28,440 nucleotides of DNA from Pavlovales sp. CCMP2436. Its lineage: Eukaryota > Haptophyta > Pavlovophyceae > Pavlovales. The first letter of the stretch is position 1. Each line of letters opens with the position of its first letter. The stretch covers positions 118,856-147,295 of the forward strand of contig MU631604.1 in assembly GCA_026770615.1 (NCBI GenBank), given 5' to 3'. The translations under genes were made by a program, and so were the position numbers. Of this stretch, positions 8,923-17,299 are shown piece by piece. The notes below the pieces were generated by a model. That model saw only the letters and a program-made list of their open reading frames with translations. It made no database searches and had not been told where the DNA came from.

Positions 8923-9665
8923 ATATATATTAATGTAGGGGGGTTTGGGCTGGCGGTACGTTTCAAGTTCAAGTCAGGCTGATCTTAGCGCTCCGACGCA
9001 GGCTCCTACGCGCTACGCCGAAGTGGGGATCCTTTGAATCCCTATCAGTAATATATGTAAGGTAAGTTACGAGCGAGGACAGTTTTGGATTTGATAGATT
9101 ATTCTCAGCTGTCCCCGGTTTCGCGGGCGAGATAGTCGTCGTAGACTTGAAAGAGTGATTAAGTGCAAGGAATTATAGGATCGGTGTAGGGATTTATAGG
9201 ATCGGTGTAGGGATTTATAGGATCGGTGTAGGGATTTATAGGATCGGTGTATAGATTTATAGGATCGATGTATAAATTTATAGGGAACTATAGGGAATTG
9301 TAGGGAATTATAGGGAGTCGAGGTCGAGTTCATTCGCGGTAAAGGGCAAACTGTCCCCGGTTTCGTGGGAGGTTGTCCGTGGGTGGCTCGAAAGACCGGT
9401 GCGGAGGCTGGCAGAGTCGAGGTCGAGTGCATTTGCGACAAAGGGCAAACTGTCCCCGGTTTCGTGGGAGGTTAGTCGTGGACGGTCGATGAAGACCCCG
9501 GTGGGGGGTGTGGGGGTGTAGTCGGTCGTGGGCGTATGTTGTGATGTAGGTGGATGTGGCCGTATGTTGCGATGTAGGTGGGCCGTATGTTGCGATGTAG
9601 GTGGTTGTGGTCGTATGTGGCGATGTAGGTGGATGTGTGCGTATGTGGCGATGTAGGCGGTCGTG
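8923..9665. repeat. Left terminal inverted repeat
   Basis: From the outside inwards: ATTAATGTAGGGGGGTTTGG, a block of about 65 bp ending GCCGAAGTGGGGA (to 9028), a block from AAGGTAAGTTAC to GATTAAGTG (9059-9165), a 21-bp tandem repeat, and the block AACTGTCCCCGGTTTCGTGG to GATGTAGGTGGATGTGG (from about 9447), followed by roughly 20-bp CGTATGTTGCGATGTAGGTG repeats. Each block reappears inverted, in the same order, at 27500-28340. The right arm has an extra stretch at about 28107-28230 that is missing here. Confidence 0.8.
9167..9275. repeat. 21-bp tandem repeat in the left terminal repeat
   Basis: About five copies of GGATCGGTGTAGGGATTTATA, the last ones degenerate. The right arm carries a related but rearranged array at about 27885-27990, with units such as CCCTATAAAGTTATAC and ATCCTATAATTTCC. 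Confidence 0.85.
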
Positions 9666-9699
9666 GGCGTATATTGCGATATCCACCACTTCAACCAGC

Positions 9700-9769
9700 T
9701 CCCCACTTCGGCGTAGCGCGCAGGAGCCTGCGTCGAAGCGCTAAGATCAGCCTGAACTGAACTTGAAAC
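9700..9769 (-). repeat. Inverted copy of the element's terminal 70 bp
   Basis: CCCCACTTCGGCGTAGCGCG through GAACTTGAAAC is an inverted match to the terminal block at 8961-9028. The left arm is therefore bracketed by its own end sequence in opposite orientation. The right arm has no such internal copy. Confidence 0.85.
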
Positions 9770-9843
9770 TCGTTAAAACCGCGCTAAAATATGCTTTCGT
9801 AACGAGTTTGAAATGGCTTCTGACGAGTTTAGGTCGCTCCGAT

Positions 9844-10088
9844 TTGATCGCTCGACGGGAATACCGCTCGATCAAATATGACTCCTTTTGGGTGTTTTGG
9901 CGTGCGTGCGCGCACGGACGAAGGTTGACCGGGAGCCCTTGGAGAATTATATTCGTGTTTGTTTTGTTTCTTTGTAACCATCTTTTCTCTAAAAAATTTT
10001 AGTAGTTTATATAAACCCGCACGCATCAAGAAAAGGCCAAAAGGAGTCATTTTTGATTGAGCGGGATTCCCGTGCGGTGATCATATTT
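9844..10088. mobile_element. Fold-back (inverted-repeat) element
   Basis: The arms 9844-9898 and 10035-10088 are inverted copies. Shared blocks on the outward-to-inward strand are GATCG or GATCAC, CGGGAAT, CCGCTC, ATCAAA and ATGACTCCTTTTGG. The AT-rich loop of about 135 bp carries no gene. It may be a second MITE family or a structural hairpin of the virus. No clear target duplication is visible. Confidence 0.65.
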
Positions 10089-10232
10089 GAAGACCCTTAC
10101 ACTCGATGATATCGACCAGGAAATCATATTTGAGCGCGGTGTTTACCGTGTTTTCTTCGGGTTTTCTTCGGGTTATACGGGTATAGATCAATTCCCTTCG
10201 GGCTACGGGTATAGCACACACATGGGTTACGA

Positions 10233-10790
10233 CGACGGGGGGGTTGCTGCGCGCGCACAAGAGCTTGGAGACCTCAGGGGAGGTGCGGTAGGTCCCTTTG
10301 TACTGGTGGGAGGTATGTGGAGCCTCAGCGGACGGTTTATCGCCACCCTAGACCATGTTGAAAAATTGGAAAAAGAGGTAAGGGTACAGGGGATCGCGGG
10401 CAATAAAAAACCGTCGTGTTAAGAAACTGAGCCTCGTTTTTTTGCCCTTCAATAGTGATTTTAACCAAAATTTAACAAATTTTTGTATGTAATTTGCTAA
10501 GAAATTCAGCCTCAGCCTCAAAAGCGCCGTTCTTATTGCCCGCGATCCCCTTTGCCGAAAGTGTGTTTTTTGAAAATCGAGTTTGCGTGGGCGGTAGGTT
10601 GGCGGCGCGACTGGGCGGCCTCGGGGTAGGTGCGACAGGTCCTTGGAGACGGGTGCGAGATATGTGGAGCCTAAGCGGACGGTTTATCGCCACCCTAGAC
10701 TACGTTGAAAAATTGCGAAAAGAGGTAAGGTAGAGTACCCTTTGCCGAAAGTGTGTTTTTTGAAAATCGAGTCTGCGCGGGCTGTAGGGT
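10233..10790 (+). repeat. Tandem duplication split by a MITE
   Basis: Two direct copies share ATGTGGAGCCTMAGCGGACG, then GTTTATCGCCACCCTAGAC, a GAAAAATTG block, AAAGAGGTAAGG, and CCTTTGCCGAAAGTGTG followed by TTTTTTGAAAATCGAG. The first copy is interrupted by the MITE at 10387-10551; the second (about 10600-10790) lacks it, so it serves as the empty site. Confidence 0.8.
10387..10551 (-). mobile_element. MITE, copy 2 (inverted)
   Basis: Inverted relative to 7792-7957, with the same CAGGGGATCGCGGGCAA left end and GCCCGCGATCCCC right end. TA precedes it at 10385-10386. Comparison with the uninterrupted second copy of the flanking duplication suggests the terminal TG and neighbouring TACC were lost at the right junction by a small deletion between C runs. 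Confidence 0.85.
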
Positions 10791-11128
10791 GGCGCGGGCG
10801 GCCGGCGGCCTCAGGGGACCTCTTGGGGGTTGGGTGTGGTCGACCTAAAGCTCAGGCGACCCCTGGGAACGAGCTGGCGCTCTAGAAAAGAGGGAAGTTT
10901 CGGGGGGCTCAAAAGAGGGAAGTTTTTAGCGGTCTACTGGAACGGCATATTTTTCGATCACTTTTTAAATAAAAATGTAAAAGGCTTAGGGTTAGAGGAT
11001 ACAGTAAATAGCACACTCGCAAATACACGAAAGTCTTGGAGGGGTGGGTTTTGGTGGATTTTTAGTGTGTTTTTGAGTGTTTTTGTGCTATTTTCAACTC
11101 TCGTACTTGAGCAAACCGTTCTGTGCTA

Positions 11129-12372
11129 TCAGAACTTTTTCGTGCTGGACAAAAATGTCCACATACAGGGCTTTATGCGATACAGGGCTGGGTTATCTGC
11201 TGCAATTTTGGATTCAAAAACGACGTGCAACAACTGCGTAGACACCCCGTCGGAAAGTGAGTCGCTTTGCGGGAAGGCCTGCAGCGAAAGCCCAATGGCA
11301 TAGCCGTCAGTAATGTACTGCGCCGCCGAAACGCAGGAGCGAGCAGCCGCATCTGAGATGCCGCCACCGAATGTGCGCGCGAGCTCGAAACGCGCCTCGG
11401 CAGCCGAATTGGTGCAATCGATGGGCAATTGTGGTACCACCATCGACCCTATACGGAAGCGGTAGTCTATCATGCCCGCCTTTGTGCGCTGGGTGATTTG
11501 ATTTCTCGAATGGGGGGTAGTAACTGATGACTCCCTAAGGATAACGAAAATGTTGCAGGCTGAAGATAAACGAGCCGGAATCTGCATGCTGATAAATACT
11601 GCGTTTTGTGACACAGTGGTCCTGTAGTGGCTGTAATCGAACACCGGGACAGTGACCACTCCACCGAGCGAGGAAATCATGCCACGCTCAACGTCTCCGG
11701 AGATGCGAACCTCATTCACGTGAAGCTTAAGATTGCTCACTGTGCATCTCGACGTCGAGGCACCTGCCGTGTCGTAAGTCCCCCACTCAGATTGAGAGGC
11801 AAATTTTACCTCCAGCCTAACCGAGTCTTGTAGTTGAGATAGCGGAATTGCCTTCATCGCCAACGTGCCCAGTGGGCTCATGATCGGCAGAGCCACCGTC
11901 AAAGAGGACAAAGCTGGAATTGTAGCGCCAGCACGGCTGTAGTAGGCGTTTGTGATGTCAGCGGGCGTGTTCGCCGCCGCGGAATAATCAGCAATGCCAC
12001 GGACCGTGCCGGAGGATCGGAGCGAGTCGAGGTCAGTTGTAAAATCTTGAATTAACGAAAACAGGGCCCCGTACTCCTGTATGGAGCTAATATGCTGACT
12101 GCCAAAAAAACCTCGAGTGAGGCAATACACGCCTGTGCTCCGCCTTCTAGGGTCATGGGGCTTTTGTTAGTGTTATTGATGGTAAATGAGAGCACAGACT
12201 GGCTGCCATCAAGATGGAGGCCAGACATCCCACATGGAATATGGAATTCAGCTTTTTGCCCACCGGTGAGGGCCGAGCCACTGCCGGAGGGGGTGATGTA
12301 ATGGCGTATCATCTTGGCGGGGGGCGCTAGCGAGCGTGGTTCATATCGATAAAAATCCGGGAGTGCTTCCAT
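11129..12372 (-). CDS. Probable major capsid protein (double jelly roll), frameshifted
   Basis: Two overlapping frames together give about 414 residues from ATG 12372 to TGA 11129. The first (12372 to about 12104) holds an N-terminal region with SGLHLDGSQSVLSFTINNT. The second holds the rest, including the IPLSQLQDSVRLEVKF segment that resembles the P-L-x-x-L...L-E pattern of Polinton/adintovirus hexons. Length, position beside pVI- and penton-like genes, and beta-rich composition support the call; no catalytic motif can confirm it. The frame change is at a T7 run (12104-12110) in context T TTT TTG, which is also a classic minus-one slippery heptamer. It may be a replication or sequencing error, or programmed frameshifting. 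Confidence 0.65.
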
Positions 12373-12562
12373 TTTGCGAATTCTTTTACGTTGTAATATA
12401 TACTATAGATTTTTATTTGAGATTTGATTTCTCTGTCAGCCGCTTGCGACCCTCTCGAATGGACTTGTCAGCCCTCTCAGCTCCTTGGAGTCCCCCACGC
12501 CAGCGGCAAAATAACAAACTCGCCCTGCAACACGCGCGCCGACAGAGAGTCCATTTACAATA

Positions 12563-12895
12563 TCACGGCCGAAGCCTATAAGCTCCGGCCCCAGGAATTC
12601 GACCGAGCTCGCTATTCTCGATTGCGCTCAGACCCGATTGAGCCGTTTTAGCAACCCTCGAGGCTATCTCGCCCGCCGAATTTAAGAATGTCCCGCCCTG
12701 GCGTCCAAATTTTTGAATGGCAGGTATTGCGTTTCCGCCAAATCGAGCCACGTTTTTTAGAAACCGACCCTGCATTTTGTGTAGTGACTGTGGACCAGAT
12801 ATGTATTCAATAAGCGGCAAAAACAGCTCTGGGTGATCAATATATCTATCACTATTGAGAAATCGAGACCCTGTGTGTCATAAGTATATATATAT
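12563..12895 (-). CDS. Small pVI/pX-like minor virion protein
   Basis: The frame ends in TGA at 12563 and is open upstream to about 12870. The plausible ATG near 12884 is in another frame, so a small indel near the start is likely. The C-terminal 85 residues contain a basic, glycine-rich amphipathic part (GRFLKNVARFGGNAIPAIQK) and an Ala/Ser-rich helix (IASRVAKTAQSGLSAI). Small proteins of this type sit between the hexon and penton genes of adintovirus-like elements and are compared with adenovirus pVI/pX, which act inside the capsid and in membrane disruption. I assign it by position and composition only. Confidence 0.4.
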
Positions 12896-12959
12896 ATATG
12901 TATATATAGCGGCTCAGCATGGTTCAACAGGTGTTGTTCACTCACTGATTTGGTCGACG

Positions 12960-13775
12960 TCAGACGTTAGTCCTGGCAGCAGAGATGGTGGTGGTAGAGG
13001 TGAGGTTGGTGGTGAACTCGTAGCAATTGCCACAGGTTCTCCCCCCCCCTCCCCCCCCAAGGCTGCTGGTTCTCGTCTAGGAGCGATATCGCGATAGAAC
13101 TAATAGAACGTTTACGGGCATTCATGTACGATGCAGCATCGCTCTTGAAAGTCTGGATCTGGCCGTACGCCACGCCCACGGGTATTGACGCGAGGAGATT
13201 CGTAGTATTCTCACCTACCGATTTTAACGAGTCCTGGACGTCGAGTTCGAACGACTCTGAGGTAACCAAAATCGAACGGGCTCCTGAGAGGTCGACCATG
13301 CGGAGTGTGCTCGTCGGAACATTAGGGGGAATTACCACGTTGAAATTTGTGTTCATGCCGATAATCTTGTGCACAGTGGACTCGTTTGTGGCTATAGAGA
13401 TATTGCCGGCCTGGCTGTACGAGAACGTGAGCTTATTTGTAAAGGCAGAGTAGGCGACAGATACACGGGCCGACACAAATTCAGATGTAGTATTTATGGC
13501 CAAGGCAAGGCTTTCTCCACTCGTGTAATTTCCCACTGGAATAGTGACGTATGAGTAAGCGTCTCCCGCAAGCAGCAAGACGAGCGTGTTGTTCTTTGAA
13601 TTCACGTTGAGCTGTACGATCGGGATGCTTGCCGACTCAAGCGGACATACATATTTTCTCGGTTCGCGAGCGAGATTCCCGGTGAAAGGTCGAAGTTTAC
13701 TGAATCGGTGCGATCTATATTTACGATATAACGATCTGCTTGGTCCGAGCACAAATACAAGCAGTGTAGCACCAT
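12960..13775 (-). CDS. Penton-like (vertex) capsid protein, frameshifted
   Basis: The most natural start is ATG 13775 (MVLHCLYLCSDQADRYIVNI); the frame then shifts at about 13640-13660 into the long frame running to about 13060. The body is beta-rich and includes SYVTIPVGNYTSGESLALAI and MVDLSGARSILVTSESFELD, patterns seen in penton/minor capsid proteins of Polinton-type viruses. At two G-runs (about 13043-13060 on the plus strand as C-runs) the frame changes again or ends. One option ends in TGA at 12960 with CYEFTTNLTSTT; the other ends in TAA with a His-rich tail, which looks unnatural. About 265-270 residues. The gene shares its upstream region with the plus-strand block, leaving only about 95 bp for divergent promoters. 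Confidence 0.5.
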
Positions 13776-13869
13776 GGTAATGAAGGAAGGATATTTTTTT
13801 TTTACAGGCCGACTTGAATCAGAACCAATAAATATCCGACGTTCTTAATCAAAGCACCCTTAGATAGTT
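13776..13869. promoter_or_regulatory. Divergent intergenic region between virion genes
   Basis: The 94 bp between the minus-strand penton-like gene and the plus-strand gene at 13870 must contain both upstream signals. It has a T11-12 run and AATAAATATCC, but I can point to no defined promoter motif. The call rests on gene layout only. Confidence 0.35.
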
Positions 13870-14531
13870 ATGGGAAAACAGCCAACCGATACCCAAAGCA
13901 GCGAAGTTGTCACCGAGGATCCGCCTATGACTACAGTTGGGCCCCCGGTATCATCGTCGACCGCCCCGTCAACCGCCTCGTCGACCGCCCCGTCGGTGTC
14001 AACTGAGGTCCCGCTAGTCCCGGTAGTAGTCCCGGTAGTCCAGGTCGCAAAAGCAAAAAGGGCCACATCCGAAAAGCAGAAAAAAACTACCTCGCAGCGA
14101 ATGCCCGGCGTGTACAAATTTTAGCAGATGCCAAGCAGCTACGCCTCGCAGCAGCAGCAGAGCTAAAAAGTTAAAAGGACGTTTATGCTGCGTACGAGTT
14201 GGCTACCAGGCTGGCCCTCAAGTTTGGGTTTTTTGTTCCTTCGCAGCCTTCTCAGCCTTCACAGCCTTCGCAGGCTTCACCTCCACCCACCCAGTCGATT
14301 GTGGCCTCGGTTGCCCCAGTGAAGGTAGACGAAATTGTTCCGCCGCCACTTCGATATTATCAGAGACCGCTGACAACGATTCGTTATGTTAAAAAAAATT
14401 ATAGACCAATGTCAATCGTAATGGCTACCGAGAACGAGAACGAGAAACCAGATGCAGGCAAAGACAGGCGAACTCGCGGTGGACCCTTCTTCGGACCCTT
14501 CTTCGGACCGTGTGCTCGAAGAAGCAAATAA
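13870..14531 (+). pseudogene. Disrupted small gene, Ser/Thr/Pro-rich then helical
   Basis: The first frame (13870-14124) is Thr/Ser/Pro/Val-rich, ending in a Lys-rich part. At an A7 run (14080-14086) a shift gives a helical continuation (LAANARRVQILADAKQLRLA), interrupted by TAA at 14172-14174 and followed in the same frame by YAAYELATRLALKFGFF and a PSQPSQPSQ run, open to 14531. The last part overlaps the ATPase start. The helical part on both sides of the TAA looks like one protein. Function unknown; a virion or scaffold protein is a guess from its position. Confidence 0.4.
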
Positions 14532-15234
14532 TATTAGCTTGACAATCCCGCGTTTCAGCGTAGACGCGCCACTCGGTAAAATACCACCGCCACTACCGAA
14601 TCAGCACATGTTCGCTTGCTTTGTTGGTCCACCCCGGAGTGGAAAGACGAGCCTAAGCACGGCTCTTTTGACGCAAACCTCGCCGGCAGTCTACGCTGGG
14701 GTCTTCGATGCGGTGCACCTCTACGTGCCAGCCACAATTTTCGCGAGCATGAGTGATTCACCCTTTAAGAACCATGATGAAGTCCATCACGAACTCACCA
14801 AGGAGACACTTGAGACGCTAATAGCTAAACGAGAGGTGTCCTCGAAGAAAAAGCTAAATACACTGGTGATTATGGATGATTTCATGTCAGTTTTGAAGGG
14901 AAGTGCACTACGGCAATCATTCGAGAAGCTGATTTGCAACCGCCGTCACCTCAAAGTTTCTGTGTGGGTCATCACACAGACATTTCGCTCAATTCCGCTT
15001 ACAAATAGAAAGCTCATTTCAGCCCTGTTTCTATTCCGGGTGAGCAATCTCCGGGAGCTGGAGAGTATCCGTGAGGAGCTGGCTTCTATGGAAAAACACC
15101 AATTTCAGGCGCTTTATAACCATGTCTTCAAACCAGGTGCAGACTCGCATACGTTCATGTATCTAGATGCGACCAACACACTTATTTATAATCGCTTCGC
15201 GAAGCTTACGTACAGAGGCGACCGAGGAAAATAA
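14452..15234 (+). CDS. FtsK/HerA-type genome-packaging ATPase
   Basis: A 260-aa intact frame. Walker A is GPPRSGKTS (residues 59-67), Walker B is LNTLVIMDDF (135-144, with D142-D143), and a polar sensor-like segment VWVITQTFRS follows at 171-180. Order and spacing fit the A32-like packaging ATPases of Polintons, adintoviruses and other eukaryotic double-jelly-roll viruses, which drive DNA into the capsid at a vertex. Length is normal for the family. The first 30 residues are a weakly conserved tail with a PSSD repeat, so an alternative start is possible. The frame ends in TAA; the same frame continues past a second TAA to a TGA about 40 bp later. It is the best preserved gene of the element. 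Confidence 0.9.
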   Translation: MQAKTGELAVDPSSDPSSDRVLEEANNISLTIPRFSVDAPLGKIPPPLPNQHMFACFVGPPRSGKTSLSTALLTQTSPAVYAGVFDAVHLYVPATIFASMSDSPFKNHDEVHHELTKETLETLIAKREVSSKKKLNTLVIMDDFMSVLKGSALRQSFEKLICNRRHLKVSVWVITQTFRSIPLTNRKLISALFLFRVSNLRELESIREELASMEKHQFQALYNHVFKPGADSHTFMYLDATNTLIYNRFAKLTYRGDRGK

Positions 15235-15314
15235 ATGTCGGACACGAATACCAAAGAACAAAACAAATAATGACAGCCGTCGACGCACTTAACCAGGATC
15301 GTCTTTAAAGCTTC

Positions 15315-16363
15315 ATGGACACTGATCCCCGCGAACGAGTGACCCACTGGCTTCTTCCCAACGGCCAGCCATACGACGGTGCCATGCACCCACGTTTCGG
15401 TGTAGGTCAGAAGGGGCGCGCAATCTATATGACGGGGGCGGGGGTTCGCCACCATGCGCTCAGCGAGAAACTCGAGTATAGCGCCAGAGCAGTCATCATT
15501 GATCGATCTCCAAGGGTTGAGCTACCTCGCGAGGAGCGCGAAAAAAAAGACCATTTCCAATTCATTCAAGGGGGGTGTTTACGATGAGACGCTTCCAGAT
15601 TCAAGAGGCGATCCAGTTCTTAATCGAACGATAATTCCAGAGCGACTTCGCCCCTTCAACGAGACACGCACACCGTTCAAGCGTCCGCGCGGTGCTGTGG
15701 CAGGTGGGGGTAGGGGGCCAGCCGTGCTCTTCGACAGGATCGTCCCGGGGGATAACCCGCAAAATCAGAATGCACCAGTGCCAGACTCGAGCGCGGAGTT
15801 TCCTCCATTCTATCGCCCACAGCCGCCGTACACCCCCACTCAGGCTCCCGCCCCTCGAACGGAGCCCACAAACCCCATGCTCGTCATGGTACCCAGGCAG
15901 ATCCGTCGCGATACGAGGCGCTTCCATGTCAATCCCTCCTTCTCGCTGGGCCCATTCATGTCTCCCCCACCCCTTGACGCGTAGTGTCTTCTCGGGACCC
16001 GCCTTGCCACCAGGCTTCGTTCGAGCACCGCAGCCGGCGTCCGAGGAGTCTCAATCGTCCCAGTCGACATCTCAGCCCCCCCCCCTTGTTATATATACGC
16101 CCCCCACGCCAGGAGCGGCAACCTCGCCCAATTTTCAGTCGTCGTCGTCGTCCGGGGGGCAGGTCGTCGTTTCTCAGCCTAACACGCGCAGAGAGGTCGG
16201 TTTCGACTCGCCGTCTAAAACGGGAGGCGGTTTGAACCTGATGCCGATCATGAAGCGGCAGGCAGAAGTTGAGCGGCTCAATTTGAATTTTTCCTCTGCA
16301 CAGTACCAGATGATGTGGGAAATGAGCGACCTGCGGCGCACAAGGCCGAGGTCCCTTGAGTAA
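15315..16363 (+). pseudogene. Proline-rich unknown protein in three frames
   Basis: From ATG 15315 an open frame (MDTDPRERVTHWLLPNGQPY) runs to an A8 run (15541-15548). There the coding character moves to the frame open to about 15984, rich in Pro/Arg (NRTIIPERLRPFNETRTPFK). Near the C-rich tract at about 15960 it moves again to a frame that ends at 16363 with a helical tail (KRQAEVERLNLNFSSAQYQM). Together about 350 residues with two indels. No known domain is visible; proline-rich composition and position after the ATPase suggest a virion protein, which is inference. Confidence 0.4.
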
Positions 16364-16606
16364 AAACAATTTTAACCAAGATAAAAAACTTAAGATAAAA
16401 CCAAGGATAAAAATGTAGGCCTTAGGTATACAATAATATCTAGTGTGTTTGGTGCCCAGAGAACAGCAGCAACCGACCTGAGCCTCTCGAGCGGCACTAT
16501 TTCGCTTGACCCTCTGCCAGCTAGCCCTTACATCAAGGTGGAGACTCTTCTGAGCTTCTCGGCGGGTGAGACGCCGCAAAATCGACTCCGAACGGAGTCT
16601 TAAAAA
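16364..16606 (+). other. AT-rich junction with repeated GATAAAA, then open frame
   Basis: At 16374-16414 the motif AAGATAAAA or AAGGATAAAA occurs three times at 14-17-bp spacing, a possible promoter or termination signal. After it, the frame is open to 16606 and is the same frame as both the preceding and the following coding stretches, broken only by TAA codons (16361, the AT-rich block, and one just before 16607). The next gene may therefore start upstream of ATG 16607, though no in-frame ATG is present. Confidence 0.35.
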
Positions 16607-17290
16607 ATGAAAAAAATCCTTCCGGAAGCCACAGGTCCGGTCGAGCTGGTGTTCCACTTTGACAGCGAAAGCTGCACCGAGGACGAGGCGTTGTGTTACG
16701 AAGCAAAGGCTGAGCTCCCAGGCGACCTATCAAGTGCCACAAATAAGTCGATAGGAATGCAGTACAGTTTTACTGCAGGAGCACCTCTGGAATCAGGTTG
16801 CATATGTGTCATCGGCGACTTACAGACACTGGAGAACGAGACCATCACCGACCCAAAACAATCGACTTACACGATTAACCAGCTTGTGTCCACGGGTGCG
16901 TCAGGTTCACAGCAGTATAGCGTGACCTTGTTCAAACGCATGCCAGGGGCTACCGCGCGGCGTGTATTTTCGTGTTCGACGCAAGAAGATCCGCTTTTGA
17001 TAGTGGAGAGGTGGAGGGCTGTAATGAGTGCGGTGGTTGCAGACCCCGACAATAGATATTTATATTCTTTTGGACATGCGGGTCTATCATTTGACATTCC
17101 TACGGGCAAATTTCTAACATTTTTGATACCAAATCTCAAGTTCGGGAACTATGAGGGTGTAGTTGGCTATGAATTAGATAAGTTTTTAGACGGCAATTTC
17201 GATAAAAAATGTCTTGGGTTCCTCCAAGGCAATAACGTAGCAAACAATTTATGGTTCGAGAACATGGCAGTGACGATTGTCGCGTGCGCA
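16607..17290 (+). CDS. Unknown protein, possibly the N-terminal part of the TVpol-like gene
   Basis: From ATG 16607 the frame encodes a protein of about 225 residues with a regular coding look: VELVFHFDSESCTEDEALCY near the start, and LSFDIPTGKFLTFLIPNLKF and a LWFENMAVTIV segment near the end. Beyond about 17290 this frame becomes Arg/Ser-rich and unnatural, and coding character moves to other frames. It could be a separate gene or the upstream domain of the polymerase-like protein that follows. I do not recognise the fold; the acidic FDSES motif is not enough to call a primase. Confidence 0.45.
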
Positions 17291-17299
17291 GGCGTGCGG

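Larger units (their letters stand above)
9770..11128. other. Left non-coding zone of the element
   Basis: About 1.3 kb without a supportable gene. It holds a fold-back element (9844-10088), a tandem duplication of about 200-350 bp (10233-10790) carrying the second MITE copy, and a short direct repeat AAAGAGGGAAGTTT at about 10888 and 10910. The open frames here lack any recognisable domain. An integrase or protease gene could once have sat here, but I see no trace. Confidence 0.5.

Noticed and set aside
9763..11303. Possible integrase or protease in the left zone
   Set aside because: I searched the frames for DDE/rve and adenain-like motifs and found none; the open frames fall in fold-back and duplicated DNA.
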